From Herbivorax alkaliphila (GTDB taxonomy: Bacteria; Bacillota; Clostridia; Acetivibrionales; Acetivibrionaceae), in contig NZ_JAVDDS010000007.1 in NCBI RefSeq assembly GCF_030848475.1, positions 58,680 through 122,679 of the forward strand: a stretch of 64,000 nt of DNA. The letters are read 5' to 3'. Below are positions 44,195-53,867 of the stretch, in pieces (position 1 is the first letter of the stretch; the number at the start of each line of letters is the position of its first letter). Below the pieces are notes generated by a model, which worked only from the letters and a program-made list of their open reading frames with translations, ran no database searches and had not been told where the DNA came from. The position numbers were made by a program, and so were the translations under genes.

Positions 44195-44731
44195 CTAGCC
44201 TTTATCCTTATTTCTATATTTAATAATTCTAGCAGGATTCCCCCCTACCACTGCATACTCAGGAACATCTTTAGTAACTACCGCCCCTGCCCCTATAATA
44301 GCACCTTTTCCTATTGTCACTCCAGGTAGAATAATTGCCCTTGCAGCAATCCATACATCATCTCCAATTACAACAGGCCTTTTAGGATCTGTTTGAAGCA
44401 TCATGGGTATGTCTAGTCTATCATTTTTGTGGTTTTGAGTAAATATCATAACATCTGGACCCATCATTACATAACTTCCTATTTTCAATGGTCCGGTAAT
44501 TCTACAGTTAACACCTAAACCTGAATTGTCTCCAACTTCTATATCTCTTCCTGATGCAAAAAAAGCCCCATGTTCTATATTAATATTTCTACCTGCCCTT
44601 TTAAATATTCTTTTACATACAAAACGCCTGATTCTTTTAGATCCAAAACTATACGGCATGTCAGAGCCTGGAAGATGTCTTGCTATAAAATAATATGAAA
44701 TTAGACATAAATAGTAGCTTATTTTTTTCAT
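44195..44731 (-). CDS. Hexapeptide-repeat O-acetyltransferase
   Basis: A 178-residue left-handed beta-helix acyltransferase of the WcaF/maltose-acetyltransferase type. The hexapeptide turns are clear (IEVGDNSGLGVNCRITGPLK, IGDDVWIAARAIILPGVTIG, GAIIGAGAVVTKDVPEYAVV), as are the probable catalytic His in FTQNHKND and the final GGNPARIIKYR. It would acetylate a sugar of the surface polysaccharide using acetyl-CoA. GGAGGAG precedes the ATG. Confidence 0.9.
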   Translation of the reverse strand: MKKISYYLCLISYYFIARHLPGSDMPYSFGSKRIRRFVCKRIFKRAGRNINIEHGAFFASGRDIEVGDNSGLGVNCRITGPLKIGSYVMMGPDVMIFTQNHKNDRLDIPMMLQTDPKRPVVIGDDVWIAARAIILPGVTIGKGAIIGAGAVVTKDVPEYAVVGGNPARIIKYRNKDKG

Positions 44732-45100
44732 ACACTCCTCCTAAAATTAAGCTTTGCTTTTAATTTATCCAAAACATCCTTGAACTTAGTCATTCTTTTT
44801 TAACTTTACAATTAATCTCAACACTTTATTATAATGATTTTCTTTTTCATGTCGCTATTATCCCACAAATTCATTTTAAATTCCATATATCTTTATGAAT
44901 TTGTTTATTAACTGATTTGTTTTGCACTTATTATTGCTTTTTTAAAATATTTTCAAGCTATTATTAACGCTTTTTAAGTTAATTGCAAAACAGCGAAATT
45001 TTAACATAATTTACAACAGTAAATTTGTTAATAATTATATATTATGATAAACTAAAAAGCGTGTTTCTTTATATATACTATGAAAAAGGAGATCTAAATT
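44732..45100. other. Divergent intergenic region
   Basis: A 369-bp AT-rich gap between the acetyltransferase and methyltransferase genes. Only a weak promoter toward the right is visible (TTGTTA near 45026 and TATGAT near 45043-45049) and AAAGGAGA before the ATG at 45101. No gene, repeat or RNA was recognised. Confidence 0.4.
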
Positions 45101-46024
45101 ATGGAGACCCAAATTATAGAAACAGCAAAATCAGTAAAATGCCCTATTTGTAATGGAACTACAAATAAGTTTATTGGATTACCAGCCATTCCTCAAAAAT
45201 TCATTAATTATATAAGGAAAGAATATAAATCATTTTACTGTAAAAATTGTAATTACTACTTTGTTTCACCTAGTATCGATTTAACAGAAAATGAATGGAG
45301 CAATATGTATGCGGAAGGCTACTTTTGTGGATTTATGACAAAATGGTGGAAAAACAAAAGATTTAAAGAGAGAAATAGAGTTATAAAACTATTTAAAAGT
45401 TTCTCTCTAATTAATGGAACAAAGTTTCTTGAAATAGGTTGCGGAGAAGGCTATATGTTAATCGACTCAAATAAGACAGGGTGGAATGTCTATGGAATTG
45501 ATGTTTCTGATAACAGAATAAATGAGGCAAGAAACAATAGAATTAATTTTGAAGTCGGCAATTTGTTAGAAAAAAATTATGAAAGTGAATCTTTTGACTT
45601 TGTTTACATGGATTCAGTTCTAGAACATGTTCCAGACCCTGTAAAATATATGGATGAAATCAAAAGAATTTTAAAAAAGGATGGCTTGTTATATTTAGCA
45701 GTACCTAATGAAAATGCTTTGATCTTAAAATTTAGAACATTAGTATTTAAGTTGATAGGTAAAAAGACCGACTCTGCTAGTTTTAAGCCCTTTAAACACC
45801 CCTATCATATTAATGGCTTTACTAAAAAATCCTTACTTGAAATATTAAAAAATAATAAATTCAGTGTACTTAAATATCGAAACTATGCAGGTTGGTACGA
45901 ATTTTTAAAATATGAATTTTTGTCTAAGGGATTTATAAAAAACGCTCTGCTGTTACCTGTTCATATTTTAGCTATACCTTTGCGAATGCAGTTTTATCAA
46001 GATGTAATATGTATAAAAAAGTGA
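45101..46024 (+). CDS. SAM methyltransferase with N-terminal zinc ribbon
   Basis: A 307-residue cytoplasmic enzyme. The N-terminal ~60 residues contain CPICNGT and FYCKNCNYYF, a zinc knuckle seen in methyltransferases acting on sugars or natural-product intermediates. Motif I is FLEIGCGEGYML, then YGIDVSDNRINEA and the post-motif FDFVYMDSVLEHVPDPVKYM typical of Methyltransf_23. The end forms a helical pair. Its place among polysaccharide genes suggests methylation of a surface sugar; this is inference. Confidence 0.88.
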   Translation: METQIIETAKSVKCPICNGTTNKFIGLPAIPQKFINYIRKEYKSFYCKNCNYYFVSPSIDLTENEWSNMYAEGYFCGFMTKWWKNKRFKERNRVIKLFKSFSLINGTKFLEIGCGEGYMLIDSNKTGWNVYGIDVSDNRINEARNNRINFEVGNLLEKNYESESFDFVYMDSVLEHVPDPVKYMDEIKRILKKDGLLYLAVPNENALILKFRTLVFKLIGKKTDSASFKPFKHPYHINGFTKKSLLEILKNNKFSVLKYRNYAGWYEFLKYEFLSKGFIKNALLLPVHILAIPLRMQFYQDVICIKK

Positions 46025-46061
46025 TTTATCTAATTCAAATACCACTTATAAAATGGGCTGG

Positions 46062-47588
46062 TTATTTTCTTCTTATTTTATTTAATACCTCCACAGCTTC
46101 TTCAACTTTAAAAATATACGTTAAACCAAAGTAGATTAAAGCTCCTATCAGTGAAGGAATAAGTAGTTTTATCAGCCTGTCTGTCAGTAAAACTCCAAAA
46201 GTATAACTGCTCATAAAATATGTAATAATTACGACAAATATTGCCATAATTAAGCTGGAGAAAACTATTTTTAATACTGACTTCATAAGATTTGCAGCAC
46301 CTAGAGCCCCTATTTTTTTTCTTAATAAAAGCAAAATAACAAATGCCCCTGAGAGGGTTGAAACTGCATTTCCTACAGGTATTCCATACTCATATATAAA
46401 GTTAATTAATATAAGCGTTAGAACTATATTTATAACCATAACTACTACACCTATTATAGCAGGTTTTTTTGTATCTTTTAATGAATAAAACGCTCTGTCA
46501 ACAACTTCTTTGATTCCAACTCCTGTTATACCCATTGCATATAATGCTAATATACTGCTTGCCAGTGTTTCATCCTCCTTAGTTATCCTTCCCCAACCTA
46601 CAAGAAGACTAATTAATTCTTCTCGTAATAAAATAAATCCTATTGTTGCAGGTATTAGAAAATAGACAATCGATGAAAGAACTTTAATCAAAGTATTTTT
46701 AAACTCAGTCATATCTCCCCTTGAAGCAATTTTAGAAAACTTGGGGAAGACAACTGCTGTTACAGAATATATAAAAGCAAGAACAGCATTTAAAACTAAA
46801 TTCTGCACAAGACCAAAAATCATAACCGTATCTTCAAAATTAGCAGTTACAGTTAGGTCAAAAAACATATTAAACTGGTATGCTGACGTACCTATCATTA
46901 TTGGTATCATAAGCTTTACAGCTTTTCTTACATCTTCATTTTTATAATCAAAAGAAGGTTTAAATCTATATTCTGTTTTAAATGTTGGTGGTATAAGTAC
47001 CAGTGCCTGAGTAGAAAGTGCTAGAAATGTTGCAATCAAAAGCCCCGTTACACCAAATTTATCCCCCAACAAAAGCACATACCCTATCATTATTAAGCTG
47101 CTTGGAACGCTCACAAAAGCAGGCATATTGAATTTACCTGACGATTGCAAAATTCCCTGTAATATATAGTTCAATCCATAAAAAATCATAACCGGAAACA
47201 GTATTCTAAGTGATAAAACTGCAAAACCATATCCCTCAGTCCTAAATTCAGTCATAAGAGGGAAAACAGGGGCTAAAAGCATTCCTAAAATAGACAACAC
47301 TAATGTAACCATTACTGTAAGACTAATAGCATTGTTGGCAAATTTATAAGCCCTGTCTTTGTTTCCTGTCTCTAGGTGCCCTGAAAATATAGGTATAACT
47401 ACAGTTGCTAATGCAGTTCCAAATATAATAAATACAATATTCGGAAATTTTAATGCATATGTAAAGACATTCATTTCAAGGGTATTACCAAAATAAGTTG
47501 AGTATACTATTACACTTATCATTGATAAAAACCTTGAAAGAACCATTATTATCATCACTATGCCAACAGTTTTGGCTGTATTTTTCAT
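46062..47588 (-). CDS. murJ: MurJ-family lipid II flippase
   Basis: A 508-residue protein with 14 membrane segments of the MviN/MurJ group: KTVGIVMIIMVLSRFLSMIS, YSTYFGNTLEMNVFTYALKF, LIVS-like segments and GWGRITKEDE. MurJ moves lipid II across the membrane for peptidoglycan synthesis. Within a polysaccharide locus it could instead flip a lipid-linked surface glycan. GGGAGA precedes the ATG. It follows the prenyltransferase gene by about 28 bp, so they are likely co-transcribed. Confidence 0.85.
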   Translation of the reverse strand: MKNTAKTVGIVMIIMVLSRFLSMISVIVYSTYFGNTLEMNVFTYALKFPNIVFIIFGTALATVVIPIFSGHLETGNKDRAYKFANNAISLTVMVTLVLSILGMLLAPVFPLMTEFRTEGYGFAVLSLRILFPVMIFYGLNYILQGILQSSGKFNMPAFVSVPSSLIMIGYVLLLGDKFGVTGLLIATFLALSTQALVLIPPTFKTEYRFKPSFDYKNEDVRKAVKLMIPIMIGTSAYQFNMFFDLTVTANFEDTVMIFGLVQNLVLNAVLAFIYSVTAVVFPKFSKIASRGDMTEFKNTLIKVLSSIVYFLIPATIGFILLREELISLLVGWGRITKEDETLASSILALYAMGITGVGIKEVVDRAFYSLKDTKKPAIIGVVVMVINIVLTLILINFIYEYGIPVGNAVSTLSGAFVILLLLRKKIGALGAANLMKSVLKIVFSSLIMAIFVVIITYFMSSYTFGVLLTDRLIKLLIPSLIGALIYFGLTYIFKVEEAVEVLNKIRRK

Positions 47589-47616
47589 AGGTAAAAAATC
47601 TCCCTTAAAGCTGTTT

Positions 47617-48507
47617 TTAAATATAAAGTATCAATACACTAGCAACCACCCATAAAAATATATTTACTATCAGGGGAACATCAGATAATACTGTCTCTTC
47701 TGGACTTCCCCCTTCTTTTTTTTGATATATTATATATTGGTATCTAAAAATCCCATATAAAACAAATGGTATTGTTGCCATCATATAATAGTTATCTGCG
47801 TTTGATGAAAAGGTATACAGTGAATACGCCATTACAGTAGATGCAGTTACTATAGATAGCATATTGTCTATAAACTCTAGGGAATACTCTTCAAGTATCT
47901 TCCTGTGGGTGCCCGCATCTTCCTGTAAAATCATAAGTTCATTTCTTCTTTTACTAAATCCTAAAAACAGAGATAATAAAAGCGTACACAAAAGTATCCA
48001 AGGTGAAATGTCAACCTTTATTACTAAAGCTCCTCCTATTACCCTTAGTAAAAAACCTAAAGCTATTGACATTACATCTAATATAACCATGTGCTTTGCA
48101 ATTAATGAATACAATAAGTTATTTAAAAAATACGCAAGCACTACTATTCCTAAGAATAAATCCACCATAAAAGAAGCCACTAAAGAAAAAGGCAATAGTA
48201 TAACAAGAAAAGCAATGGCTTCTTTTTGACTTATCAAACCTGAGGCAACAGGCCTTGTCTTCTTTTTAGGATGGAATCTGTCTTTATTTACATCTACAAC
48301 ATCATTTAAAATGTACACACATGCAGAAATCAGACAAAAAAACAAAAATGCCAAAGCTGCTTTTTGCAAGTAATCCCATTCAAAAACATGTCCTGAAAAA
48401 ATTAGTGCTGCAAAGACAAACAGATTTTTTATCCACTGCTTTGGTCTTGCCAGCTTAACAAACCCTCTAAGCTTAGCAAAAACCCCTGAGTTTTCAAACT
48501 TACTCAT
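47617..48507 (-). CDS. UbiA-family prenyltransferase, DPPR synthase-like
   Basis: A 296-residue membrane protein with about eight helices. The first Asp-rich site is YILNDVVDVNKDRFHPKKKT and the start FVKLARPKQWIKNLFVFAAL is typical of decaprenyl-phosphate phosphoribosyltransferase. In mycobacteria that enzyme makes the lipid-linked precursor of arabinose. The second Asp motif is weaker than in quinone-type UbiA proteins. Beside MurJ and glycosyltransferases it may make a lipid-phosphate pentose for a surface polysaccharide; this is inference. Confidence 0.82.
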   Translation of the reverse strand: MSKFENSGVFAKLRGFVKLARPKQWIKNLFVFAALIFSGHVFEWDYLQKAALAFLFFCLISACVYILNDVVDVNKDRFHPKKKTRPVASGLISQKEAIAFLVILLPFSLVASFMVDLFLGIVVLAYFLNNLLYSLIAKHMVILDVMSIALGFLLRVIGGALVIKVDISPWILLCTLLLSLFLGFSKRRNELMILQEDAGTHRKILEEYSLEFIDNMLSIVTASTVMAYSLYTFSSNADNYYMMATIPFVLYGIFRYQYIIYQKKEGGSPEETVLSDVPLIVNIFLWVVASVLILYI

Positions 48508-48625
48508 TTCTCCACTCCTTTAACCTCTTTTCAATGATTAATTATATCACTTGGTTTTTACTATTTCCAGTCTAAAAAAAATGCATCTACCTAAACTGTA
48601 TGCTATAATTGATATGGTGATAAAA

Positions 48626-50086
48626 ATGCTTGAATTATTTAAATCAATTAAACTAAATAAAGTTTCTAACATCCCTTTATACATGCAGCTATTTAATACT
48701 ATCAGCAGTATGATAGAAGAAGGCACTCTTTTATCTCAAACAAAACTTCCTTCAGTAAGACAGATGTCATCTCTTTTAAAAGTAAACGCTGTAACAGTTG
48801 TAAACTGCTATAAACAACTTGAATTAAAGGGTTATGTATATACAAAAAAGGCAAGTGGCACTTATGTATCTGCTGTCTTTCCCCCTGTTAATAAAAAAAA
48901 TTACCTAGATAAGAATGTTATTCTAGATGAAATTTATCCTGGTGATGATATCTCAGTATTAAATAATGGAAAAATAAAGTTTGATGAAAATACAATTAAC
49001 TTTGCCAGTGCCACACCGTCTTCAAATCTGTTTCCAGTAGAGCATTTCAAGCTGGTTTTAAATGAGGTATTAGACCGTGATATGGGAAATGCCTTTAATT
49101 ATCAGGAGAGCCAAGGATATCACCCTCTTCGCTCTTCCATAAAGAATTTATCTAAAACGTATAATGTTAATTGTTCTGAAGATAACATAATAATTATTTC
49201 AGGTACTCAACAGGGAATTGATATTATTTCCAAAACTCTTTTAAAAGACGGCGACTATGTTATTACAGAAAGCCCTACATATAGGGGAGCAATTGCCGTA
49301 TTTAAATCAAGAGGTGCTAAAATAGCTGATGTAGATTTAGAAGAAGATGGTCTAAACCTTAATTTACTTGAATATCATTTAAAAAAGTATCGTCCAAAAC
49401 TTATTTATACTATACCAGCATTTCAAAATCCAACAGGTATATCTTACTCAAAAAACAAAAGAAAAGAGTTGGTGATGCTGGCCGAAAAATACGATACCTA
49501 CATAATTGAAGACGGTTATGTAAGTGAGTTAGACTTTGAAAACAAAAATTTTAAGCCTATAATATTTTATGATAAATCTGAACGAGTTATTTATCTAAAA
49601 AGTTTTTCTAAAATATTTATGCCTGGTCTAAGATTTGGATTTATGATAGTACCTCCTCATTTAAAAAAACACATTTTAGGTGCAAAACATGCAACAGACA
49701 TTTCAACTTCAGGACTTATACAAAGAACCTTTGACCTTTATATAAGAAAAGGATTGTGGAACAAACACTTTTATTCTATGTATGAAACATATAAAAATCG
49801 CTACATACGTCTGGTTAACTCTTTAGACAAAAACAATCCAGGAAACTTAAAATATAAAAATCCTGGCGGCGGCCTTAATATATGGATTAGCCTTCCCTAT
49901 GGTTTTATGGTAAACAGCCTTTTAGAATACACAGCTTCAAAAAACATAGTCTTCTCTCCAGGGAGAATTTTTTACAGTAACACTCCTACCACACTAAATA
50001 ACATTCGCTTAAGCTTTGCAGCTGTTTCAGAAGATAAAATAGAAGCTGGGGTAGAAAAGCTCTGTAAATTAATATCTGAATACTAA
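48626..50086 (+). CDS. MocR/GntR-family regulator with aminotransferase domain
   Basis: About 486 residues. The N-terminal winged helix (IPLYMQLFNTISSMIEEG, LPSVRQMSSLLKVNAVTVVN) is followed by a fold-type I aminotransferase domain with the PLP Lys in KSFSKIFMPGLRFGFM and IPAFQNPTGISYS. MocR proteins sense PLP or amino compounds and act as activators or repressors. TATAAT occurs at 48603-48608, so of the in-frame starts at 48551, 48614 and 48626 the last is favoured (GGTGAT upstream). The target gene is not evident. Confidence 0.88.
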   Translation: MLELFKSIKLNKVSNIPLYMQLFNTISSMIEEGTLLSQTKLPSVRQMSSLLKVNAVTVVNCYKQLELKGYVYTKKASGTYVSAVFPPVNKKNYLDKNVILDEIYPGDDISVLNNGKIKFDENTINFASATPSSNLFPVEHFKLVLNEVLDRDMGNAFNYQESQGYHPLRSSIKNLSKTYNVNCSEDNIIIISGTQQGIDIISKTLLKDGDYVITESPTYRGAIAVFKSRGAKIADVDLEEDGLNLNLLEYHLKKYRPKLIYTIPAFQNPTGISYSKNKRKELVMLAEKYDTYIIEDGYVSELDFENKNFKPIIFYDKSERVIYLKSFSKIFMPGLRFGFMIVPPHLKKHILGAKHATDISTSGLIQRTFDLYIRKGLWNKHFYSMYETYKNRYIRLVNSLDKNNPGNLKYKNPGGGLNIWISLPYGFMVNSLLEYTASKNIVFSPGRIFYSNTPTTLNNIRLSFAAVSEDKIEAGVEKLCKLISEY

Positions 50087-50106
50087 TTAAGCTCTAACAT
50101 TATAAA

Positions 50107-50230
50107 AGTTAAGTGAACTTTTCTAGCTAAAGCTAAACTCGGTAGACTTTTTTGATGCCTGAAAGCAATACACTTTCTTAGGCATTAAAAAAAGCTCCAC
50201 CTTCTATAGGCAGAGTCTTTAAATAGGATA
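50107..50230 (+). repeat. Structured dispersed repeat, long copy 2
   Basis: The left end has the TCTAGC-TAAA-GCTAAAC palindrome. The middle has a compound hairpin (TGCCT/AGGCA around GAAAG/CTTTC). The right end is CTCCACC-rich, then GCAGAGTCTTTAAATAGGAT. It shares about 80 bp with the repeat at 2144-2335. It lies just after the MocR gene. Confidence 0.5.
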
Positions 50231-50250
50231 AATACTTTGAGAATGCCAAG

Positions 50251-51258
50251 TTACCTATTGGTGATTTTTTCCACGTTTTTAATCAAAATAGATACTGTTC
50301 CATCAGGATTATTAATAAATTCAATCTTATCGTCTCTATTAGCAAACTCTAGAGGAAAATTCACTTCAATACCTGAATCTGTCTTTATTTTTTGGACACT
50401 GAATTTTTTCTCAGCTAACTTTTCAGGCACCACTATTTCTTTTTCTTTCAAGCCTGATTTTGATATTTCCTCTACATATTCATTTTTAATCTCCACATCT
50501 TGATCATAAACTTTTTGTGCAATATCTTCAATATCTATCGATTCATTTTCTTCTAGGCTCTCAGATACTGCTTTTTTTATTTGTATACCCTTTTCAAAAT
50601 CTTCATCAAAATATTTTTTATTTATATCCTTAGATACTTTGTCTAATATTTTAAGTTTTGAATTTGTAGACAATTCACTTGTACATTTAAGATAATACTG
50701 GCTAAGATAGAATTCTTTCTCACCATTTATCTCATATTTTTTCTCAAGCACTTTCAAAGAATAATCACAAAGGTCTATTAGGGCACATTCTTCAACCCTC
50801 TGGTTTTCCAGTGGCAATAGCGTCTTGTGGCTTATTATTGTGTTTACATTGCCATCTTCTGAATTATCTACCCAGTGTGTAAATGCTGATTTATAATTGA
50901 GCTTTAAAATTCCTAAATGCTCTTTTCCATCCACTTCAAAAATACAACAAATCATATCCGCCGATGGAATGTCAATATTTTTTTTCATGATTGCAAATAA
51001 ATTATTTGCCATATTAGACGTCATTGAAAGAAAGTTATCCTCATTAAGGCTTTCCGCCATTATATACATTGGATTTTCATCTTCAATAAACTTTGCTTTC
51101 TTTGTATTTGGGTTGTCCATAACCTTGTATATATGCTTTGATATATAATCTGACAACTCCTCTGTTATCTCAAGTTCACCCTTTGATATAACAGGCATAG
51201 CTGCTCCAGAATCTAAAACATGCAAAACAGCTCTTTTTACAATAATTTCATCACTCAT
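50251..51258 (-). CDS. Nucleoid-associated protein, NdpA/YejK family
   Basis: About 335 residues, cytoplasmic. The start VKRAVLHVLDSGAAMPVISK, the sequence FAIMKKNIDIPSADMICCIF, and the central KHLG-like block HLGILKLNYKSAFTHWV match the 37-kDa nucleoid-associated protein family. These proteins bind the folded chromosome; the mechanism is little known. ATG at 51258 (MSDEIIVKR) follows GAGGA; the frame extends to a GTG at 51273. It lies 6 bp downstream of nothing else on this strand except the DJ-1 gene, which precedes it. Confidence 0.85.
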   Translation of the reverse strand: MSDEIIVKRAVLHVLDSGAAMPVISKGELEITEELSDYISKHIYKVMDNPNTKKAKFIEDENPMYIMAESLNEDNFLSMTSNMANNLFAIMKKNIDIPSADMICCIFEVDGKEHLGILKLNYKSAFTHWVDNSEDGNVNTIISHKTLLPLENQRVEECALIDLCDYSLKVLEKKYEINGEKEFYLSQYYLKCTSELSTNSKLKILDKVSKDINKKYFDEDFEKGIQIKKAVSESLEENESIDIEDIAQKVYDQDVEIKNEYVEEISKSGLKEKEIVVPEKLAEKKFSVQKIKTDSGIEVNFPLEFANRDDKIEFINNPDGTVSILIKNVEKITNR

Positions 51259-51279
51259 TATTTTCATCCTCACAAAAAA

Positions 51280-51828
51280 TCAATTTATGCAAATCATAGC
51301 TTTTCTTAATTTATCCGAAAGCTCTTTTCCTTTTAAAATCTCTACCAGCTTTAACGAAAATTCTAAAGCAGTACCTGGCCCTTTAGATGTAATAAAATTA
51401 CCATCAACAACAACTCTATCTTCTTTTATTTTTGCCCCATCAAGGTAGGATTCAAAGCTCGGGTAACACGTAGCTTCTTTTCCTGATAGCAATCCCAACT
51501 TACCTAAAACCATTGGTGCTGCACAAATAGCAGCAATGTATTTATCTCCTTTAGCATGGCTCTTTAACACATCTGCCAGCTTACTACTTTCTGCAAGATT
51601 CTTGGTTCCCGGCATACCACCTGGTAATATAAGTATTTGAGCATCCTCAAATGCGTTTTCATCAAATAAAATATCCGCCTTTAAAATAACATCTCTAGAA
51701 CCCTTTACTTCCAAACTTTCTGACATGGATACCGTCTTAATATCAATTTCTGCTCTTCTTAGAGTATCAATCACCGTTACTGCTTCAATTTCTTCAAATC
51801 CTTCTGCTAAAAAAATATATGCATTCAT
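51280..51828 (-). CDS. DJ-1/PfpI/ThiJ-family protein
   Basis: A 182-residue cytoplasmic protein of the glutamine-amidotransferase-like fold. It has the nucleophile elbow IAAICAAPMVLGKLG (Cys), the upstream acid in LAEGFEEIEAVTVIDTLRRA and the RRAEI pattern of YajL/DJ-1. Members act in protein deglycation, oxidative-stress defence or as proteases; which applies here is unknown. AGGAGG precedes the ATG. It likely forms an operon with the nucleoid-associated gene downstream. Confidence 0.92.
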   Translation of the reverse strand: MNAYIFLAEGFEEIEAVTVIDTLRRAEIDIKTVSMSESLEVKGSRDVILKADILFDENAFEDAQILILPGGMPGTKNLAESSKLADVLKSHAKGDKYIAAICAAPMVLGKLGLLSGKEATCYPSFESYLDGAKIKEDRVVVDGNFITSKGPGTALEFSLKLVEILKGKELSDKLRKAMICIN

Positions 51829-51944
51829 ACAAAAGCCTCCTTTGTCGGTAATGTTATATAACTACATACCATTATAGTTGCAAAAAAATATAAATTCAAA
51901 TACGCCATGCATCCTAATATCCCTATTTTTATATATGCAAAATA

Positions 51945-52274
51945 TTAAAAATGTCTAAAAACATCATCGCCAGCCTCTTTTCCACAATAAATACACACAC
52001 TCTTATCAGCTTGAAGAGGGTTTCCACAATTTTTACATGCTTTAGCAGCCTTAGAATATATACTTCCTTCAAGGCTGTCATCAACTAAATCATTTTTTAT
52101 CTTTTCTTTTAATTTTTCATCTGACAACTTCAACTCATCTCTCACAATTAACCATAAGCCTTCTGTTATCATTGAAAGTTTATCAATTCTCTTTTTAAGT
52201 TTATCTATTTCAGTTTTATTAGCAGTAGCAAAAGAATGGTCTCCAATGGTGCTTGTTTTCTTATTATATTTCAT
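51945..52274 (-). CDS. Small coiled-coil zinc-ribbon protein
   Basis: About 109 residues. The N-terminal half is helical (IDKLKKRIDKLSMITEGLWL) and the C-terminus has a zinc ribbon CKNCGNPLQADKSVCIYCGK. Short proteins of this kind are common in Clostridia and without known function. ATG at 52274 is preferred since GGGGG lies ten bases upstream; the ATG at 52283 would be too close to it. Confidence 0.7.
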   Translation of the reverse strand: MKYNKKTSTIGDHSFATANKTEIDKLKKRIDKLSMITEGLWLIVRDELKLSDEKLKEKIKNDLVDDSLEGSIYSKAAKACKNCGNPLQADKSVCIYCGKEAGDDVFRHF

Positions 52275-52443
52275 TTTAGTCATGCCCCCTATTTAAAAAC
52301 TTGATTTTTAATTATTATTATAACCATATATTATCTGATTTTCAATACAAAAAGCCTATACATTCAAAATTAAATTTACCTCTAATTTACTACTGTATGT
52401 TTCAATGGTTGAGTCTATAGATTTTTAATTCTTCTTTATTTAA

Positions 52444-52481
52444 AAGTACATGGAAGAGCAAAATGCTCTCCCACGTACTTT
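52444..52481 (-). terminator. Terminator after the RHS-like dockerin gene
   Basis: Hairpin with AAGTAC, TGG and AGAGC paired to GCTCT, CCCA and GTACTT around AAAAT, with one or two bulges, followed by a T-rich tract on the minus strand. It lies 12 bp past the stop codon at 52494. Confidence 0.7.
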
Positions 52482-52493
52482 ATATAATATACT

Positions 52494-53867
52494 CTATTCT
52501 ACTGGAAACTTATCAATCTTTTCTAAAACATATCTCTGCAACAGTGTATAATCTGTTGAATCAATATCCCCATCTCCATTTAAATCCGCTAAAACTTCAC
52601 CATTTTCAACTGGAAATTCTGTAATAATTTTAAGTATATGCCTTTTTAGTAAAACTAAATCACTTGAATCTATGACTCCATCTCCATTTAAATCACCGTA
52701 TAGAATATCTCCTATCTCTTCTTGAACTGTTATTGTTACTATATCTGATGATTCTATCCATCCATCACTTACAGTAAGTTTACATTCCCATGTTCCAATT
52801 GGTAAAATCACAGTTGGATTTACTCCTTCAATTTCACCAAATGGGCCATTCCATTTATAGCTTACAATATTTCTTCCATCTGGATTTATACTAGGTCTTT
52901 CAAAACCTTTAAGATTAGCATCTGGATCAAATGATAGCGATCCATCCAATTCTATTTCTGCCCCTTCTTGTAAGTTAGCTTCAACCACTTTATCACTTCC
53001 TGCATCAGCAACTGGAGCTCTGTTAGGTATTCCTACGGAGAAGAAACAAAAGTGTTCTATTACTCCTTTAATATAACATATATTTGATTCATCTACGTTA
53101 ACAACATCATCTTTTGTTATGTCAGTAATATTTCCATCTTTAATTTGATATAATCTTAAATCTTCTTGGAATTCTTCAAACCCTTCTATATCAAAATATA
53201 TTTTCACCTCTGCCTCACCTTCAAATTCCGCTGTAGTAACAATATCATAATGACCAGGAATAAGGTTCACATCAAAATATGTTTCTTCTGGTAAATTATC
53301 ATAAACGCTTATTGATGTTTCTCCTGCTTCTATAACATTCTCAAATGTTACAGAAATATTATTTTCAAATAACACTTCAACATTTTCCCCCGGTAGAGTA
53401 TTCACATCACCCTTTACAGTAATTGTGATTTCTTCACTTGCTACGTAAGTTCCGTCTGTCACTTCAAATTGTATGTTTTCATATATACCTGACTGTGTAG
53501 ATTCAGGAACCCAGGCAAAGGTATTTGTAAGGTTGTTAAATTCTGAGCCTTCCGGTAAATTGTGCACGGAATATTCTAACTCAGTCTCTTCTTCTGTAGA
53601 TGCAGTTACTGTAAACTCAAGTAATTGACCTGCTTCAACTGTCTTATCACCTATTGAATCAAGCATTAAAGCTGCACTGCTTTGTACACTCAATATGTTC
53701 CCTCCAGCATCATATGTATAAGTTACCCTTTGTCCCGAATCATACATCACTTCCACAAGCCTATTTAAATCATCATATTTATATTGTATAGCATATGCCG
53801 AAAGTGATACACAAATTACAATTAATAATACTATTGTAGTTTGTACAAATAATTTAACTGTTTTCAT
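52494..53867 (-). CDS. Secreted dockerin protein with N-terminal RHS-like repeats
   Basis: About 457 residues. The signal peptide (about 1-26, ending LSAYA) is followed by two YD/RHS-like units (IQYKYDDLNRLVEV, VTYTYDAGGNILSV). Then come a putative Ig domain (LDSIGDKTVEAGQLLEFTV to SGIYENIQFEVTDG), a second beta domain, and a PKD-like domain (RAPVADAGSDKVVEANLQEG to WECKLTVSDGW). It ends in a type I-like dockerin (GDLNGDGVIDSSDLVLLKRH, ADLNGDGDIDSTDYTLLQRY). It begins 99 bp after the stop of the giant RHS gene, same strand. ATG at 53867 with AAAGGGGA is chosen over the frame start at 53885. Cellulosome attachment is inferred. Confidence 0.85.
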   Translation of the reverse strand: MKTVKLFVQTTIVLLIVICVSLSAYAIQYKYDDLNRLVEVMYDSGQRVTYTYDAGGNILSVQSSAALMLDSIGDKTVEAGQLLEFTVTASTEEETELEYSVHNLPEGSEFNNLTNTFAWVPESTQSGIYENIQFEVTDGTYVASEEITITVKGDVNTLPGENVEVLFENNISVTFENVIEAGETSISVYDNLPEETYFDVNLIPGHYDIVTTAEFEGEAEVKIYFDIEGFEEFQEDLRLYQIKDGNITDITKDDVVNVDESNICYIKGVIEHFCFFSVGIPNRAPVADAGSDKVVEANLQEGAEIELDGSLSFDPDANLKGFERPSINPDGRNIVSYKWNGPFGEIEGVNPTVILPIGTWECKLTVSDGWIESSDIVTITVQEEIGDILYGDLNGDGVIDSSDLVLLKRHILKIITEFPVENGEVLADLNGDGDIDSTDYTLLQRYVLEKIDKFPVE

